A stretch of 64,000 nucleotides of DNA, from NCBI GenBank assembly GCA_039105265.1, contig JAPFFF010000004.1:1798001-1862000 (forward strand), written 5' to 3'. Under the pieces are notes generated by a model, which did not search any database, was not told the DNA's origin, and saw nothing but the letters and a program-made list of their open reading frames with translations. Made by a program: the position numbers and the translations under genes. Below, one piece after another: positions 38,029 through 48,300 of the stretch; the stretch's first letter is position 1; the number at the start of each line of letters is the position of its first letter. Source of the stretch: Tritrichomonas musculus. Taxonomy: Eukaryota; Parabasalia; Tritrichomonadida; Tritrichomonadidae.

Positions 38029-39150
38029 ATGTCAGCAAGAGCAACAAATGCACGAAATGTTTTTCGTAGATCGCTTAATCCATGGCTTAAGCCCAAACCA
38101 TCTGGGCCAATAAATAAAAATCAGCCGCCTAAAAGAAAAACAGGAATCAATACAACACTAGATCGTTTTCATAAGCTCATTGTTGAATTAAATCAAAAAA
38201 ACGCGAAATTATGCGAACTTATCGAAAATATGGAACGACTTCAAAATCAAGAAATCTCTCAAGAAGAAGAAGAAATTATTTATCAAAATGCAAAAGAAGA
38301 AGAGAAAAAAATCTTAATAAATGATTTTCATACGTCTCTTCAAAATCACAGGAGATCTCTCGAACGAAGGTTAGCAAAGTTAAACGAGATAGAAGAGAGT
38401 TTAGGTATTTTCCGATTTGATGAACCAAAACCAAAACCTCCTAAAGTCGAATATCCTCCAGTTAATCCGAATATTCCTTCACCTCGAGCTCATCTTCGCA
38501 CTAACCCCCGATTTGATCTTGCTAATTCAATCTCGAAAACTGAGAATGATCAACTCACAGAGAAAGCATTATATTTGGAAAGATTAATTATCGTACAAAA
38601 AATGAAACTAAAGTTGTGTCATGATCATCGAGAGCTTGCAAAACTTAGCAAAGAATTAGAAAAAGTAGAAACTTCAGATCCAAATGATCCAGATTTTCAT
38701 GCTACAGAACCAACTTCTCCAAGGACTAATAGTGGAAGGAATTTCAAAAATCCAAGAGCAAGAATCCTCAGAAATAGCCATGAAAACAGTGCAAATATTT
38801 CGTGTGTTTGCGAGGAGGAAGAAAGCGGTGATGAAGCTGTTTCAGTTGATTGGGTTAATGCAAACAGTGAAACTAACAATATAAATGATAACGGAAATAA
38901 TAATAATGATAATGAAGAAAATAATGAAGGAGAATTTGATGATGATATTGATTTTGATGATTTTGATTTTGAAGAAGCAGAAGATCAAAAGCTAAAGGAT
39001 AATATCATTGTTCTTAAAGCTGCTATCGAACATGAAAAAAAGAGAATTAAGCAATATAAATCAAAATATTATAGGTTTTATGAAGCTGCAGTAAAAATTC
39101 AAAAAGTATGGAGAGGCTATAATTATAGATTAAAAAACAAAACCAAATAA
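38029..39150 (+). CDS. coiled-coil protein with C-terminal IQ motif
   Basis: A 373-residue protein. After a basic, Pro-rich N terminus (about 1-40), a coiled coil at about 45-130 contains HKLIVELNQKNAKLCELIEN. A Pro-rich linker (about 140-165) and a second coil (about 180-215) follow, then a Ser/Asn-rich and strongly acidic segment (about 270-320). The last 25 residues hold a good IQ motif, AAVKIQKVWRGYNYRLK, the usual binding site for calmodulin or centrin. The likely role is a cytoskeletal or basal-body protein that binds an EF-hand partner. That is inference from the motif. No full-length family is recognised. Confidence 0.8.
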   Translation: MSARATNARNVFRRSLNPWLKPKPSGPINKNQPPKRKTGINTTLDRFHKLIVELNQKNAKLCELIENMERLQNQEISQEEEEIIYQNAKEEEKKILINDFHTSLQNHRRSLERRLAKLNEIEESLGIFRFDEPKPKPPKVEYPPVNPNIPSPRAHLRTNPRFDLANSISKTENDQLTEKALYLERLIIVQKMKLKLCHDHRELAKLSKELEKVETSDPNDPDFHATEPTSPRTNSGRNFKNPRARILRNSHENSANISCVCEEEESGDEAVSVDWVNANSETNNINDNGNNNNDNEENNEGEFDDDIDFDDFDFEEAEDQKLKDNIIVLKAAIEHEKKRIKQYKSKYYRFYEAAVKIQKVWRGYNYRLKNKTK

Positions 39151-39311
39151 ATTTTCCAATAATTAAGATCAATTTATAATTTATTGATTGAAAATTTGGA
39201 ATTGCTTTAAAAAAAAAAAATGCATATTTCATCGAGTTCTAACTCTCAATTTTCATAATTGTTAGTGCAAATCGATTTTTCAAACTCGTAAAATTGAATT
39301 TAAGAATTCAA

Positions 39312-39374
39312 TTTTTTGATTAAATATGTATTGAAAAAGTTTTCTGATGTTATTTAAATAAATAGATCTTGAAA

Positions 39375-39413
<39 letters not shown>

Positions 39414-39484
39414 ATCAAATATGTATTGAAAAAGGTATTGAAAAAGAGTTTAAAGGTATTGAAATAGATCTTGAAACTCTTTTT
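39312..39484. repeat. about 95-bp tandem duplication around a 35-nt T-run
   Basis: Copy A has TTTTTTGATTAAATATGTAT at 39312 and AATAGATCTTGAAACTCTTT at 39361. Copy B has TTTTTTGATCAAATATGTAT at 39407 and the same second block at 39463. A run of 35 T residues (39378-39412) lies at the junction. Slippage or unequal exchange at the T-run is the simple explanation. Confidence 0.8.
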
Positions 39485-39560
39485 CAATTTAATTTGACAT
39501 GTGCGAATATGTTTTTCTGTTTAAATTTAGTTTTGGTTGACGTTTTTTTTATGAATTAAT

Positions 39561-39621
39561 TAGACTTCACTTTTTGTACCAACCTTGTTCTACAAAGAAC
39601 GATAGAAAAAATACAAGGTTT
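39561..39621 (-). repeat. 61-bp repeat, copy 2 (inverted relative to 1782-1842)
   Basis: Exact reverse complement of 1782-1842 over 61 bases, with unrelated flanks. A TA dinucleotide lies at or next to both ends in each copy. See copy 1 for its internal pairing. Confidence 0.85.
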
Positions 39622-40582
39622 ATACTAGACCTAGCAGCCTCTGAATTCCTTTCAATTTCTGAAACTTTTTAAAAGTAAACGATCAAAAAAATTCAACGAA
39701 TTGATTAATTTTTAATAAATAATGATCCATATTCAAGCTTTTTTTGCATAAAATAAAATTGAATTGAAAAAGAGTTTCCATACCTTTATTTCAGAGTAAA
39801 AAAAAATCAATGGTTTACAAATTTAATTCTGCTCCCACGGAACGAAAAAAAAAAAGATGCGGATAAATATTATCTATATATAAAATAATCCATATATAGT
39901 AATTTTTAGTCAAATCTAATTTTCACTTCTGTGTCCGCGCCTCTATAAAATCTGAAAATAATTTGATATTTGTAATTATCATTTAATATATATCACATGT
40001 TTTATATATCATTTCTACCAAAACTTGATTATTTTTGGAGATATTTCAATATCAAAAAAATTTTTTTATTTCTTTTTTAGCCCTTCGGCGGTTTTGTAAA
40101 ATACGGCTATTTGGTCGTTCATTGAATAGTTTATTTTACAAAATTTCTACGGCACACGGCAAAAGTGCAACTTTTTGAATACTTTACATAAAAAAATCTT
40201 CAATTACGGCATACGGCCGAAAGGGATATTTCTATTTTTTTTACGTTATAAATAAATTATATTAGGAATATATAGATGTTTAACTAGGGCGGCACTGGGC
40301 GGGCCAAAAAAAGAAAAATGGGTCAAAAAAAAACGAATTATTTGGGTCACCAAATATCCTCTCAATTTTTTTCAAGTAATAACGATCAAAAAAGGTCAAA
40401 TAATTGCTTTTTGGGAGATATTTTTTGCCCCAATCTCTTTTGCCCCAACGGTTAAGGTCAATATATTGACGCCAGTATAATAATTAAGGATATCTTTAAT
40501 TATTATTATTTTAATTCTTAAATAGCCTCTTAACTTCATATGAAGATATAAATATACTGATATATTAATTTATTATGAATGC

Positions 40583-40714
40583 AAAATTTTGGCCCAACTT
40601 GGCCCAAGTTAGCCCAAATTTAATTGCCAAATATCCTCTGAATTATTCAAAATTTGTGAGAAAAGTTAGCCCATAAAATTTGGGCTAACTTGGGCCAAGT
40701 TGGGCCAAAATTTT
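40583..40714. repeat. 132-bp foldback element with perfect 39-bp inverted arms
   Basis: The left arm (40583-40621) contains TTGGCCCAACTTGGCCCAAG followed by TTAGCCCAAATTT. The right arm (40676-40714) is its exact reverse complement, and the spacer is 54 nt. The arms themselves are built of a GGCCCAAGTT-type unit in slightly changed copies. A transcript through it would form a long hairpin. It may be a foldback MITE or the double end of a larger element. Confidence 0.85.
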
Positions 40715-41163
40715 ATATATGTTTTTTATTGTTTTATTTATTTAAATTATATTTATGACCATTATATATAATAAAAATAGGTTAGTTTATTTAATATAAA
40801 AAACGGTCGTTCTAAATGACAAACAGTCGTTCTTAATGACAACGAGTTTTTATTCAATTAAGAAGTGGTTAATGAAACAATTAATTCAGTAAACAAAAAA
40901 ACGTTATTTTAAATAAAATATAATGAACAAATTGTATATTTTTGGTTAATAAAAATATATTATAAAAAGATAACCAATAAACGTTAATTTCATTTTCATA
41001 GGTATTTTTTTCAAAAAAATTGGCTTTAGATGTCATTAGCAATCCAATTTTTTTGGCGTTAGCAGGATGCTATAGTTTTTAGAAAGTTATTTTAAAGCAA
41101 GTTTTAGTTCTTCAGACTATATTTTCTCCTTTTTTATATATCATTTTTTTTGTGAATTTATTT

Positions 41164-41536
41164 GTAAACTAAGTTTTTTAATTATTACCTTATTCACAAA
41201 AAAATTGAGAGTTTTAATTCAAATTTTCTATGAGTCTTCAGAAAGTAGGACGATAAGTAGGGACAAATTATTTTTTTTAAAATACCATATCTTTCAATTT
41301 TGAGAAATTAAAAATAAAAAAAAAAGAATATAAAAAAGTTTTTTATTCAGGAAAAATACCTTTTAAATAGCTTTGGGAGCCTTTGAGGGCTAAGCCCAAT
41401 TGGTTAAGGTAATAGCGGGAGCCTCGACCTGAAATGAATGAAGGTATTCATGCCTAAATAACTTAAAAAAAAATATTTAGCTTTATTGAAATTTGAGAGG
41501 ACGATAAGAAGGGACAAATTAAAAAACTTAGTTTAC
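41164..41536. repeat. repeat cluster with 20-bp inverted ends and tRNA-like core
   Basis: GTAAACTAAGTTTTTTAATT at 41164-41183 is repeated exactly in inverted form at 41517-41536. Inside, AGGACGATAAGNAGGGACAA occurs twice in direct orientation (41248-41267 and 41499-41518) with one difference. Between these lies the tRNA-like stretch at 41388-41455. The mix of inverted outer and direct inner repeats suggests a rearranged small mobile element, possibly a SINE-like unit with flanking duplications. Confidence 0.55.
41388..41455 (+). other. tRNA-like sequence (A-box and weak B-box)
   Basis: TAAGCCCAATTGGTTAAGG at 41391-41409 is very close to the pol III A-box and D arm of Ser/Leu-type tRNAs. About 32 nt downstream AAGGTATTCATGCC is a poor match to the B-box GGTTCGANTCC. 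Acceptor and anticodon stems do not pair convincingly, so this is not a normal tRNA. It lies between two direct repeats, so a tRNA-derived SINE head or a decayed tRNA are both possible. Confidence 0.35.
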
Positions 41537-41790
41537 TTACTTCTGAAAAAGTTTTACGACTTTTTGAATATATTTTCCATTCAACATTCGTTATAATCAT
41601 AAAAAAATATGGATTCTAATGCAATTTTTTATTAACCAAATTAATCCTTTTTTATTCTGAATTGTTAAAAATAATTCAATATTTTTTTATGGAATACTTA
41701 AAGATATTGAGAATATTAAATGCAATATAGTTATTTTAATGTAGCATCTATTTTAAATAGAAAATAATCGTTTATTGAAACTGTAATCAT

Positions 41791-42372
41791 ATGTCAGGAA
41801 AAGAAGTATCATCTGCTCCAGAATTTAAAGCTGTTTTTGTTGGCGATTCATCTGTTGGCAAAACTTCTATTATAATGAGGCATCACCATGGAAGTTTTTC
41901 AGAGGACCGTCAAAGTACAATTGGTGCCGGTTTTGTTTCAGAAGATGTAAAAACGCCATATGGTACAGCAAATCTCCACATATGGGATACAGCAGGTCAA
42001 GAACGTTACAGGTGTCTTGTCCCAATGTATTCGCGTGGTTCAAATGTTGCTGTTGTTGTTTTCGACGTTACTGAAAAGGATACGTTCGATGGAGTGAATA
42101 GTTGGGTTGAAAGACTGAAAAGTGATATAGGAGAACAATGTAAGATTATTATTGCTGGCAATAAATCAGATTTATCTTTTTCTGATGAATTAAGAGATGA
42201 ATATGATAATTGGGCCTCCCAAAATGATTACACTCTTATTTATGTTTCTGCAAAAACAGGTGAATCCATAGATATTTTGTTCCAAGAAATTATAAATAAT
42301 TTGCCTAAAGCCCCGTTCTTGGTCAATCAGTCTGTCACACTTGATGAACAAGAAAAGAAATCTTGCTGCTGA
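41791..42372 (+). CDS. Rab family small GTPase (Rab5/Rab21-like)
   Basis: A 193-residue GTPase of the Rab family, a vesicle-targeting switch on endomembranes. Nucleotide motifs are complete: GDSSVGKTS at 18-26, the switch I threonine in STIGAGF (42-48), WDTAGQE at 65-71, NKSD at 124-127 and SAK at 153-155. The STIGAGF stretch is closest to the STIGAAF of Rab5/Rab21/Rab22, which suggests an early endocytic role, but trichomonads have very large lineage-specific Rab sets, so orthology is uncertain. It ends in KKSCC, a double-cysteine site for geranylgeranylation. The ATG directly follows a TCAT that could serve as initiator, implying an extremely short leader. Confidence 0.95.
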   Translation: MSGKEVSSAPEFKAVFVGDSSVGKTSIIMRHHHGSFSEDRQSTIGAGFVSEDVKTPYGTANLHIWDTAGQERYRCLVPMYSRGSNVAVVVFDVTEKDTFDGVNSWVERLKSDIGEQCKIIIAGNKSDLSFSDELRDEYDNWASQNDYTLIYVSAKTGESIDILFQEIINNLPKAPFLVNQSVTLDEQEKKSCC

Positions 42373-42919
42373 TTTCATTTTTTTTAAGTTTATATAGATA
42401 TTTTTACATGTATTTGTTTTATTACTTAAATAAACCTTTATAAGTTCAAATAAATCTTATGGATATATCATTATTTCTATGTAATGCTTTTATTTTATTA
42501 ATATTAAATTTAATCAATTGATAATTAATTTTCAACTATTCTCATTTTTTATATATTTTTAGTTATTTATATTTGATTTTTAACTCTAATGAGATCGAAT
42601 ATAAAAAAAATTAAAAACATGAAATGCGTTTTGATAAAACAATAAGATAAGACCATTTTACATTTCTATCTTTGTTTTTGAATTTTTTCAAAGTATTCAA
42701 AATAAAAGCATAAAAAAAATTTGTTATAAATATAAATATTATTGGCAAATTAAATAATTTATTATGAAAAGTGCATTATTATGAATGAATATGTATAAAA
42801 ATAAAATGATCGTTACAGTTTATTTTGGTTAAGAAATTGCCCTTTGATAATGGTTTTTTGAATTTATATTATTTTATATTTGAAATAAAATAATATAAAA
42901 TTGATCAAGAATTGCTTTA
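42373..42919. other. intergenic interval, nothing recognised
   Basis: A 547-bp AT-rich spacer between two rightward genes. I found no frame, repeat or RNA-like fold worth noting; the last 100 bases should hold the phosphatase promoter. Confidence 0.5.
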
Positions 42920-45064
42920 ATGAACAAAGAAAATCTCGATTTATTCATTCAAGCAATGATGGACAATGTATCAACTGGGAAATCTATTTTTAACCCACAA
43001 AATCTTTCTTTTCGAATTTCTTCAAATGATGCAGTTGCACTTTGTTGCGAAGTTTTACCTATTTTTAAAAAAGAAAAGACCGTGCTTGATCTTGTTGGTC
43101 CAATTAATATTACTGGTGACATTCATGGACAATTAAATGATTTAGTTCGATGTTTAATTCTTGGCGGATCTCCTCCATTTACTCGATGGCTTTTTCTTGG
43201 TGATTTTGTTGATCGGGGACCGTGTAGTGTTGAAGTTATTACTCTCTTGTTTGCATTAAAAATACGATATCCGAACCATGTTTATTTAATTCGAGGAAAT
43301 CATGAAAGCCCGGAAATGACCGATATGTTTGGGTTTAGAGATGAATGCTGCCGAAAGTTTGATTTAATTTCACAACAAAATAGAGTTGATAGCCAAGGAA
43401 ATCAGGTATGGATGAGTTTTTGCAACGTTTTTGAATATATTCCTATTGCTGCTATTGTTGCAAATGATTATTTATGTATTCATGGAGGTATTTCTCCTCA
43501 ACTCGAAAGAATTCAGCAAATACGAGAAATCAAGCGTCCATTAAGAATTCCAGAAAAAGGATTCGTAACTGATCTTTTTTGGTCAGATCCATCTAAGAAT
43601 ATAAAAGAATATGGTGGAAGTACTCGTGGCTCGACATTTGTATGGGGGTTAGCTCCAATTAGGCGATTTTTAAAAGACAATAAATTAAAATGTATTATCC
43701 GTGGCCATCAGTTTGTTCCTGAGGGCTTTGATTTCCCATTTAATCCAGAAAAGTGTGTTATTACAATTTTTACTGCATCGAATTACGTGGAAGGTATTCC
43801 AAGTTTAGCCGCTTATCTGGTTATGGATAAAAATGGTAAATACGAAATTCAAAAATTACCACAAACACCTATTTTTACCTTATCTCCATCTCTTCCAAAA
43901 GAGAATCCACAACCGAGTAATTCAATTCTGATAGATGTTTCTGACAAAGATCAAAACTCACAAAATTCTTCTAGCTCAGCTAACCTTGATCCTAATCCTC
44001 AACCACAACCAAAAGTTCGACAAATGAGCAACCGTTTTAGGGCAGCTCATAGACGTTCATTGCCAATTGACAATCGACCTCCTTTTTCGGCAGCAAGGAA
44101 GAATCCGTTGACTTCAGGTAATAATGATGTTGACAAAGATAATGATGAAGAAGAAACTCCTGCAGTTGTAGAAGAAAAGGCTTCAACCCCTCAACCAAGT
44201 CCAAATCCTAAAGAGGACTTTGCAAGTAAGGTTGCACCTTCTAAAAGAAACTCATTAACAATCACATTATCTAATAATCCTGTTTCAAGAACGGTCAGAA
44301 CAAGATCATTCACCAATGGTAATAAAACAACAAATCAAAATCAAAGTTCCAATTTTGTAGCAAGCCCTCCAACTAGCGCAGCCAAAGCACCAAGCAATAA
44401 AAATAGTAATATTAAATCGAATCCAACTAAAAAAGTTGCGTCACCGCCAATTAAATCAAATTCAGCTGAGATTTTAAGCCCACCTACGAAACCTAATAAT
44501 TTTCCAAATGTATCAAACCTCAATATTCCTAATCTTAACATTCCAAATTCTAATATTCATATGAATGTTGGAATTGATCTTTCTTCTCTTGATGAGAATT
44601 CAGACGATATTCCAGAGGGGGCAAATGAGGATGAAGTCTGTAATACTGCTCCAAGCACCCCACCTCCTAGCAATTTGAATGTTAAGATATCAAGTCAATC
44701 ATCAACCCCAAGTAATACTCTAGAGCAAGCTAGGCGCCCACCTCTACCTTCTACAAGTAGAGTGCAAAAAACTAATCTTTATCGAACTCTAGCGAATTCA
44801 AGAATGGTTACTGAGCAATCTCCTTTAGTGAAATCTGCAGAAAAAAAGAGAAATAATTCGGCAAGTCTCGAAAGTTCAATGCTCAAAGGAGCATCAAAAT
44901 CGGTATCAAAATCATCTGTAAGTATGACACCTACGAGGAAAGCAAACAACGGCCTTAATACACCTCCTAAAACAAAACAGTCTTCTGAATATTGTCCTAC
45001 ACCAAGACCTAATATTTCAAAAACTAGAACAAACCGGTCTCGCTCAAACTCATTGAAACTTTAA
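42920..45064 (+). CDS. PP1-type serine/threonine phosphatase with 380-residue disordered tail
   Basis: A 714-residue protein with a PPP phosphatase core at about 35-325 and a tail of nearly 390 residues. All metal-site motifs are seen: GDIHGQ at 66-71, GDFVDRG at 94-100, RGNHES at 125-130, HGG at 188-190 and RGHQ at 261-264, so an active enzyme is expected. The core end reads FTASNYVEG where PP1 has FSAPNYCGE. The tail is rich in Ser, Pro, Asn and Lys, with many SP/TP and basic patches (for example MTPTRKAN), and looks like a target for proline-directed kinases. Such tails are not part of animal or fungal PP1. It is a paralogue of the gene at 3588. A regulatory or localising function for the tail is inferred. 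Confidence 0.92.
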   Translation: MNKENLDLFIQAMMDNVSTGKSIFNPQNLSFRISSNDAVALCCEVLPIFKKEKTVLDLVGPINITGDIHGQLNDLVRCLILGGSPPFTRWLFLGDFVDRGPCSVEVITLLFALKIRYPNHVYLIRGNHESPEMTDMFGFRDECCRKFDLISQQNRVDSQGNQVWMSFCNVFEYIPIAAIVANDYLCIHGGISPQLERIQQIREIKRPLRIPEKGFVTDLFWSDPSKNIKEYGGSTRGSTFVWGLAPIRRFLKDNKLKCIIRGHQFVPEGFDFPFNPEKCVITIFTASNYVEGIPSLAAYLVMDKNGKYEIQKLPQTPIFTLSPSLPKENPQPSNSILIDVSDKDQNSQNSSSSANLDPNPQPQPKVRQMSNRFRAAHRRSLPIDNRPPFSAARKNPLTSGNNDVDKDNDEEETPAVVEEKASTPQPSPNPKEDFASKVAPSKRNSLTITLSNNPVSRTVRTRSFTNGNKTTNQNQSSNFVASPPTSAAKAPSNKNSNIKSNPTKKVASPPIKSNSAEILSPPTKPNNFPNVSNLNIPNLNIPNSNIHMNVGIDLSSLDENSDDIPEGANEDEVCNTAPSTPPPSNLNVKISSQSSTPSNTLEQARRPPLPSTSRVQKTNLYRTLANSRMVTEQSPLVKSAEKKRNNSASLESSMLKGASKSVSKSSVSMTPTRKANNGLNTPPKTKQSSEYCPTPRPNISKTRTNRSRSNSLKL

Positions 45065-45345
45065 TCCATGTTAATGTTTATTATTATTTTTAATTTGTTT
45101 GTTTATTGTGCCGTTTTATTTATATTTTTTTTAAAAAAAAAATATTTGAATAGCATCTAATTTTTTTTTATTAATCCGAACTTTAAAATAATATTAATTA
45201 GTAGCTAATATTAAAAATGTAGATTTTTATTAACAAAATTATAATATTTCAATTAGTCAAGGTAATAATTATTATGTTGGAAATATAATTAAAATAATTT
45301 TTTTGATTTCAAACATATTTGACAAAAGTAATATATTTAATAACA

Positions 45346-48300
45346 TTAAAAAAATGTGTTAAAGTAATCATCTTGGTCCTCATACCCGTTCATATCATTT
45401 TGTTGTGGAGATATTGATGGCTGTGGGGATATTGAAGGTTGTGGTGGTTGTAAATGTGGCTGTGGTGTCATTTGAATCTGAGGAGAAACAACTTTTGGAG
45501 GAGGATTTTGATATCCGAAATATGAATTGTTGATAAAAGGTTGTGGTGGTGGTGGTTGATTCTGTTGTATCATTGGCATGTTTAACATGGGCTGTTGTTG
45601 TTGTGGCTGCTGCTGCTGTTGATCAAAAGTTCCTCCGCCGAAATCAAAGCTATTACTTCCATAAAGGTTCATATTAGTACTGTATTCAGGACTTCCGAAG
45701 TTGAGTAAAGAATTGTTTCTACTTATTTCATTTGTTTCAAAGCTATTTGTTTGATTTACTGAATGGAGATTTCCTAAAGATCCCATTGAGCTCATTGAAT
45801 TGATATTGATTGGTGGATTAGTTGCTACATTATTGTCATTTCCGCCGAATCCCATAATATCAAATCCAGAATTCAAATTTGGTTGATCACCAAAATTAGA
45901 TATTGAATTTGAAGGAGATGCCAAATTGAAAGTATCTTGTGGAGCAGATGGCATCATCGGTAAGCTTGCTGTTGTTGGAATCGAGATAGCTCTCGGGTTT
46001 TCAATTATTACTCTGTTAAATGGTACCATCTTTGAATTATCAACAAATTCAGAAATGCGTATAAACCAATTGACAGAATCTGCAGATGTTGCCCCTTCTG
46101 AAAAAGGTGGGACATAATCAAAAAGTGCTGCTTCAATTATATCTCTTGACGCTAAGATGTTATCAATTTGTCGATTACTTGGATGGAGGGATTCTTGAAT
46201 TGGCATTTCAATTATAGCACGAAAAGTGTCGATATAAGAAGAGAAGGTTTGATGAACAGCTGCAAATGAAAGTTCAAAATAACGATCAAATTTGATTGTA
46301 TTGATATTACCATCATCGTTGCCATTTTTGTTTGTATTATCGCTGAAAAAGTCAGCGAGAATTTTCGGAATGAGTGTAGCTGTTCGGCCATAATTTTGTG
46401 GAATTGAAAAATCAGATAGGATAAATGGAACATCGGCTGTTGTGAATGAAAGATAAAGACGGTTTTCTGAAGGTTGTTCAAGTGAAAAGATACTTCTAAT
46501 CGCTGAGTAAGCAGCAAAGTTTGCCACAAGACGCTTTTTGCTTTCAAAGAATGATTGCGGGTTGTAAGAAGCTGAGTCGATTACAAATTGCTTGAGGAAG
46601 AAGGGAATGATGTGACCAATTGTAATATTGGAGTAAGAAAATAAAGAGTCATCAACTTTAGAATTACAATATCTGAAACGAGAAATTGGAATTGAATCAC
46701 AAGGAAAACGATACATAATCATTTCTTTTCCGATTTCAATTGATTCTGGAGAGAACAATTTAATGTTTCTCATCCTTGAGCCATATCCAAATTTCAGCAT
46801 CTGCCTTAATAAGTAAAGAGTATTTGAAAATGTCATGGCTCGATCAGTTGATGGCACTCTTTCTACCAAGAATAATTGATGTGGTGAATTTATAGTTATA
46901 GCGGTGAATGCAATAATATTGTCAGATATCTTTACAAAATCATTATTAATATGAAAAATTTTCAGTCTTGTAATATGTATCATTTTTGGAGAAACTGATA
47001 ATTCAAATTCGACAGGGAACAATTGATTTATAGTCTTAACATTACCATCAATTTTTACTTTGGTTTCATAATCAAAGTTTTCAAAATTAGAACAAGTCTT
47101 ATTGCATTTATCAATATTAATCTGATTGTAATCATCTTCGTCATCATCATCGTCATTATTTTCAAAAGATGATAAATTAAGTTTAAATAAATTGCTAAAT
47201 AATTCATGTAATTTATCCATCAATTCTATTTGATCTGAATAAGGTCTTTTAATTGATTCATGCGCATGTAAAGTATGTAGTAGTGATGAATATGGCTTCA
47301 ACGCTTCAGTTAAAAGTGTTGCGAATCTAGAATGTGAGTTTAAGAAAGCAATTTGAGGCGACCAAAATTTGGCATAAGTAAGCAACATTTTGTCTCTAAA
47401 AACAAGTTCAGCGAACTTCATTGAATTATTAACAAGGTTGTCATCCATGTGAACTAATGAGAGTGAAATAAGTGTCAATATTCGCGCCATGTAAGATTCA
47501 TGCAAAAAGAATCCAATTGATGACTTTTTGGCTAGATTATAATAACCTTGAAGAGCAGCAAGATGTAGTGAAGGCGAAGGCGTTGGTGACATTGTTAGAA
47601 GAGCAAAACAAAATCCTGGCCATTTAGCTTCTGCTGATTCTTTCTTAAAAAGAGAGAAATCCGTAATATTTGTCGTTTTAACATCAGGATACATATTGTT
47701 TCCTTGTTGCTTAAATCTATCGTTGGAATTGCTAGCATTATTATTGCTATTGTTGTTAATTGATTGAAGGAAAGTTTCTGTTGCTTTGTCAACTTGGGAC
47801 ATTGTTACCGAAAAGAAACCGTACGAATTAGTATCAATTACAGAATCAAAGAAACTTCGATATTCATGTGAAAAAATGGCTGATGTTGAATTCAAATCAA
47901 AACTTTGAATCGTTCTAGAATTTAGTTCAGCGTTAAGATTTAAATTTAAATTCAAAGGAATCTTTTCTTTATGATTTTTGGAAGTGCCGGCAGCGAAATG
48001 CGGCTTTTCACTATTAAATAAAAATCTTTCAAATCTGGTAAGGAATGATGCATAAATTGGGAAGAACAATGATTTGATGAAAATTGGTGACGTTCTGATT
48101 ATATTTGATGGAAATATATTTGGTGAAACTGCTTTCCTGTTTTGATTAGGATTCTGATTTTGAGGATTTTTGGAGATTATATTTTGTTGATTAATAAGCG
48201 ATATTATATTTTGAGGAAGTCCATGTTTGTATGAGATTTTTTGGTTGATATATGTTAATATCATTTCAATTGATATTAGTCTTTGTAGTTCAAAGCTAGT

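Larger units (their letters stand above)
39151..41790. other. 2.6-kb repeat-rich gene-free interval
   Basis: There is no credible gene. In order it carries a 95-bp tandem duplication split by a 35-nt T-run (39312-39484), the second 61-bp repeat (39561-39621), a TA-flanked GAGGCGCGGACACAG end-like sequence read leftward at about 39933, a pair of CCCTTCGGC / GCCGAAAGGG ends at about 40081 and 40218, a GGGCGGCACTGGGCGGGCC stretch at 40287-40305, a 14-bp palindrome at 40457-40470, the 132-bp foldback at 40583-40714, and the inverted- and direct-repeat cluster with a tRNA-like core at 41164-41536. It looks like a graveyard of small TIR elements. Confidence 0.6.

Noticed and set aside
41388-41455. 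Functional tRNA gene
   Set aside because: The A-box is good, but the acceptor and anticodon stems do not pair and the B-box deviates; kept only as tRNA-like.
46212-46547. 111-codon leftward frame
   Set aside because: Overlaps the giant PIKK-like gene in another frame and is its shadow.
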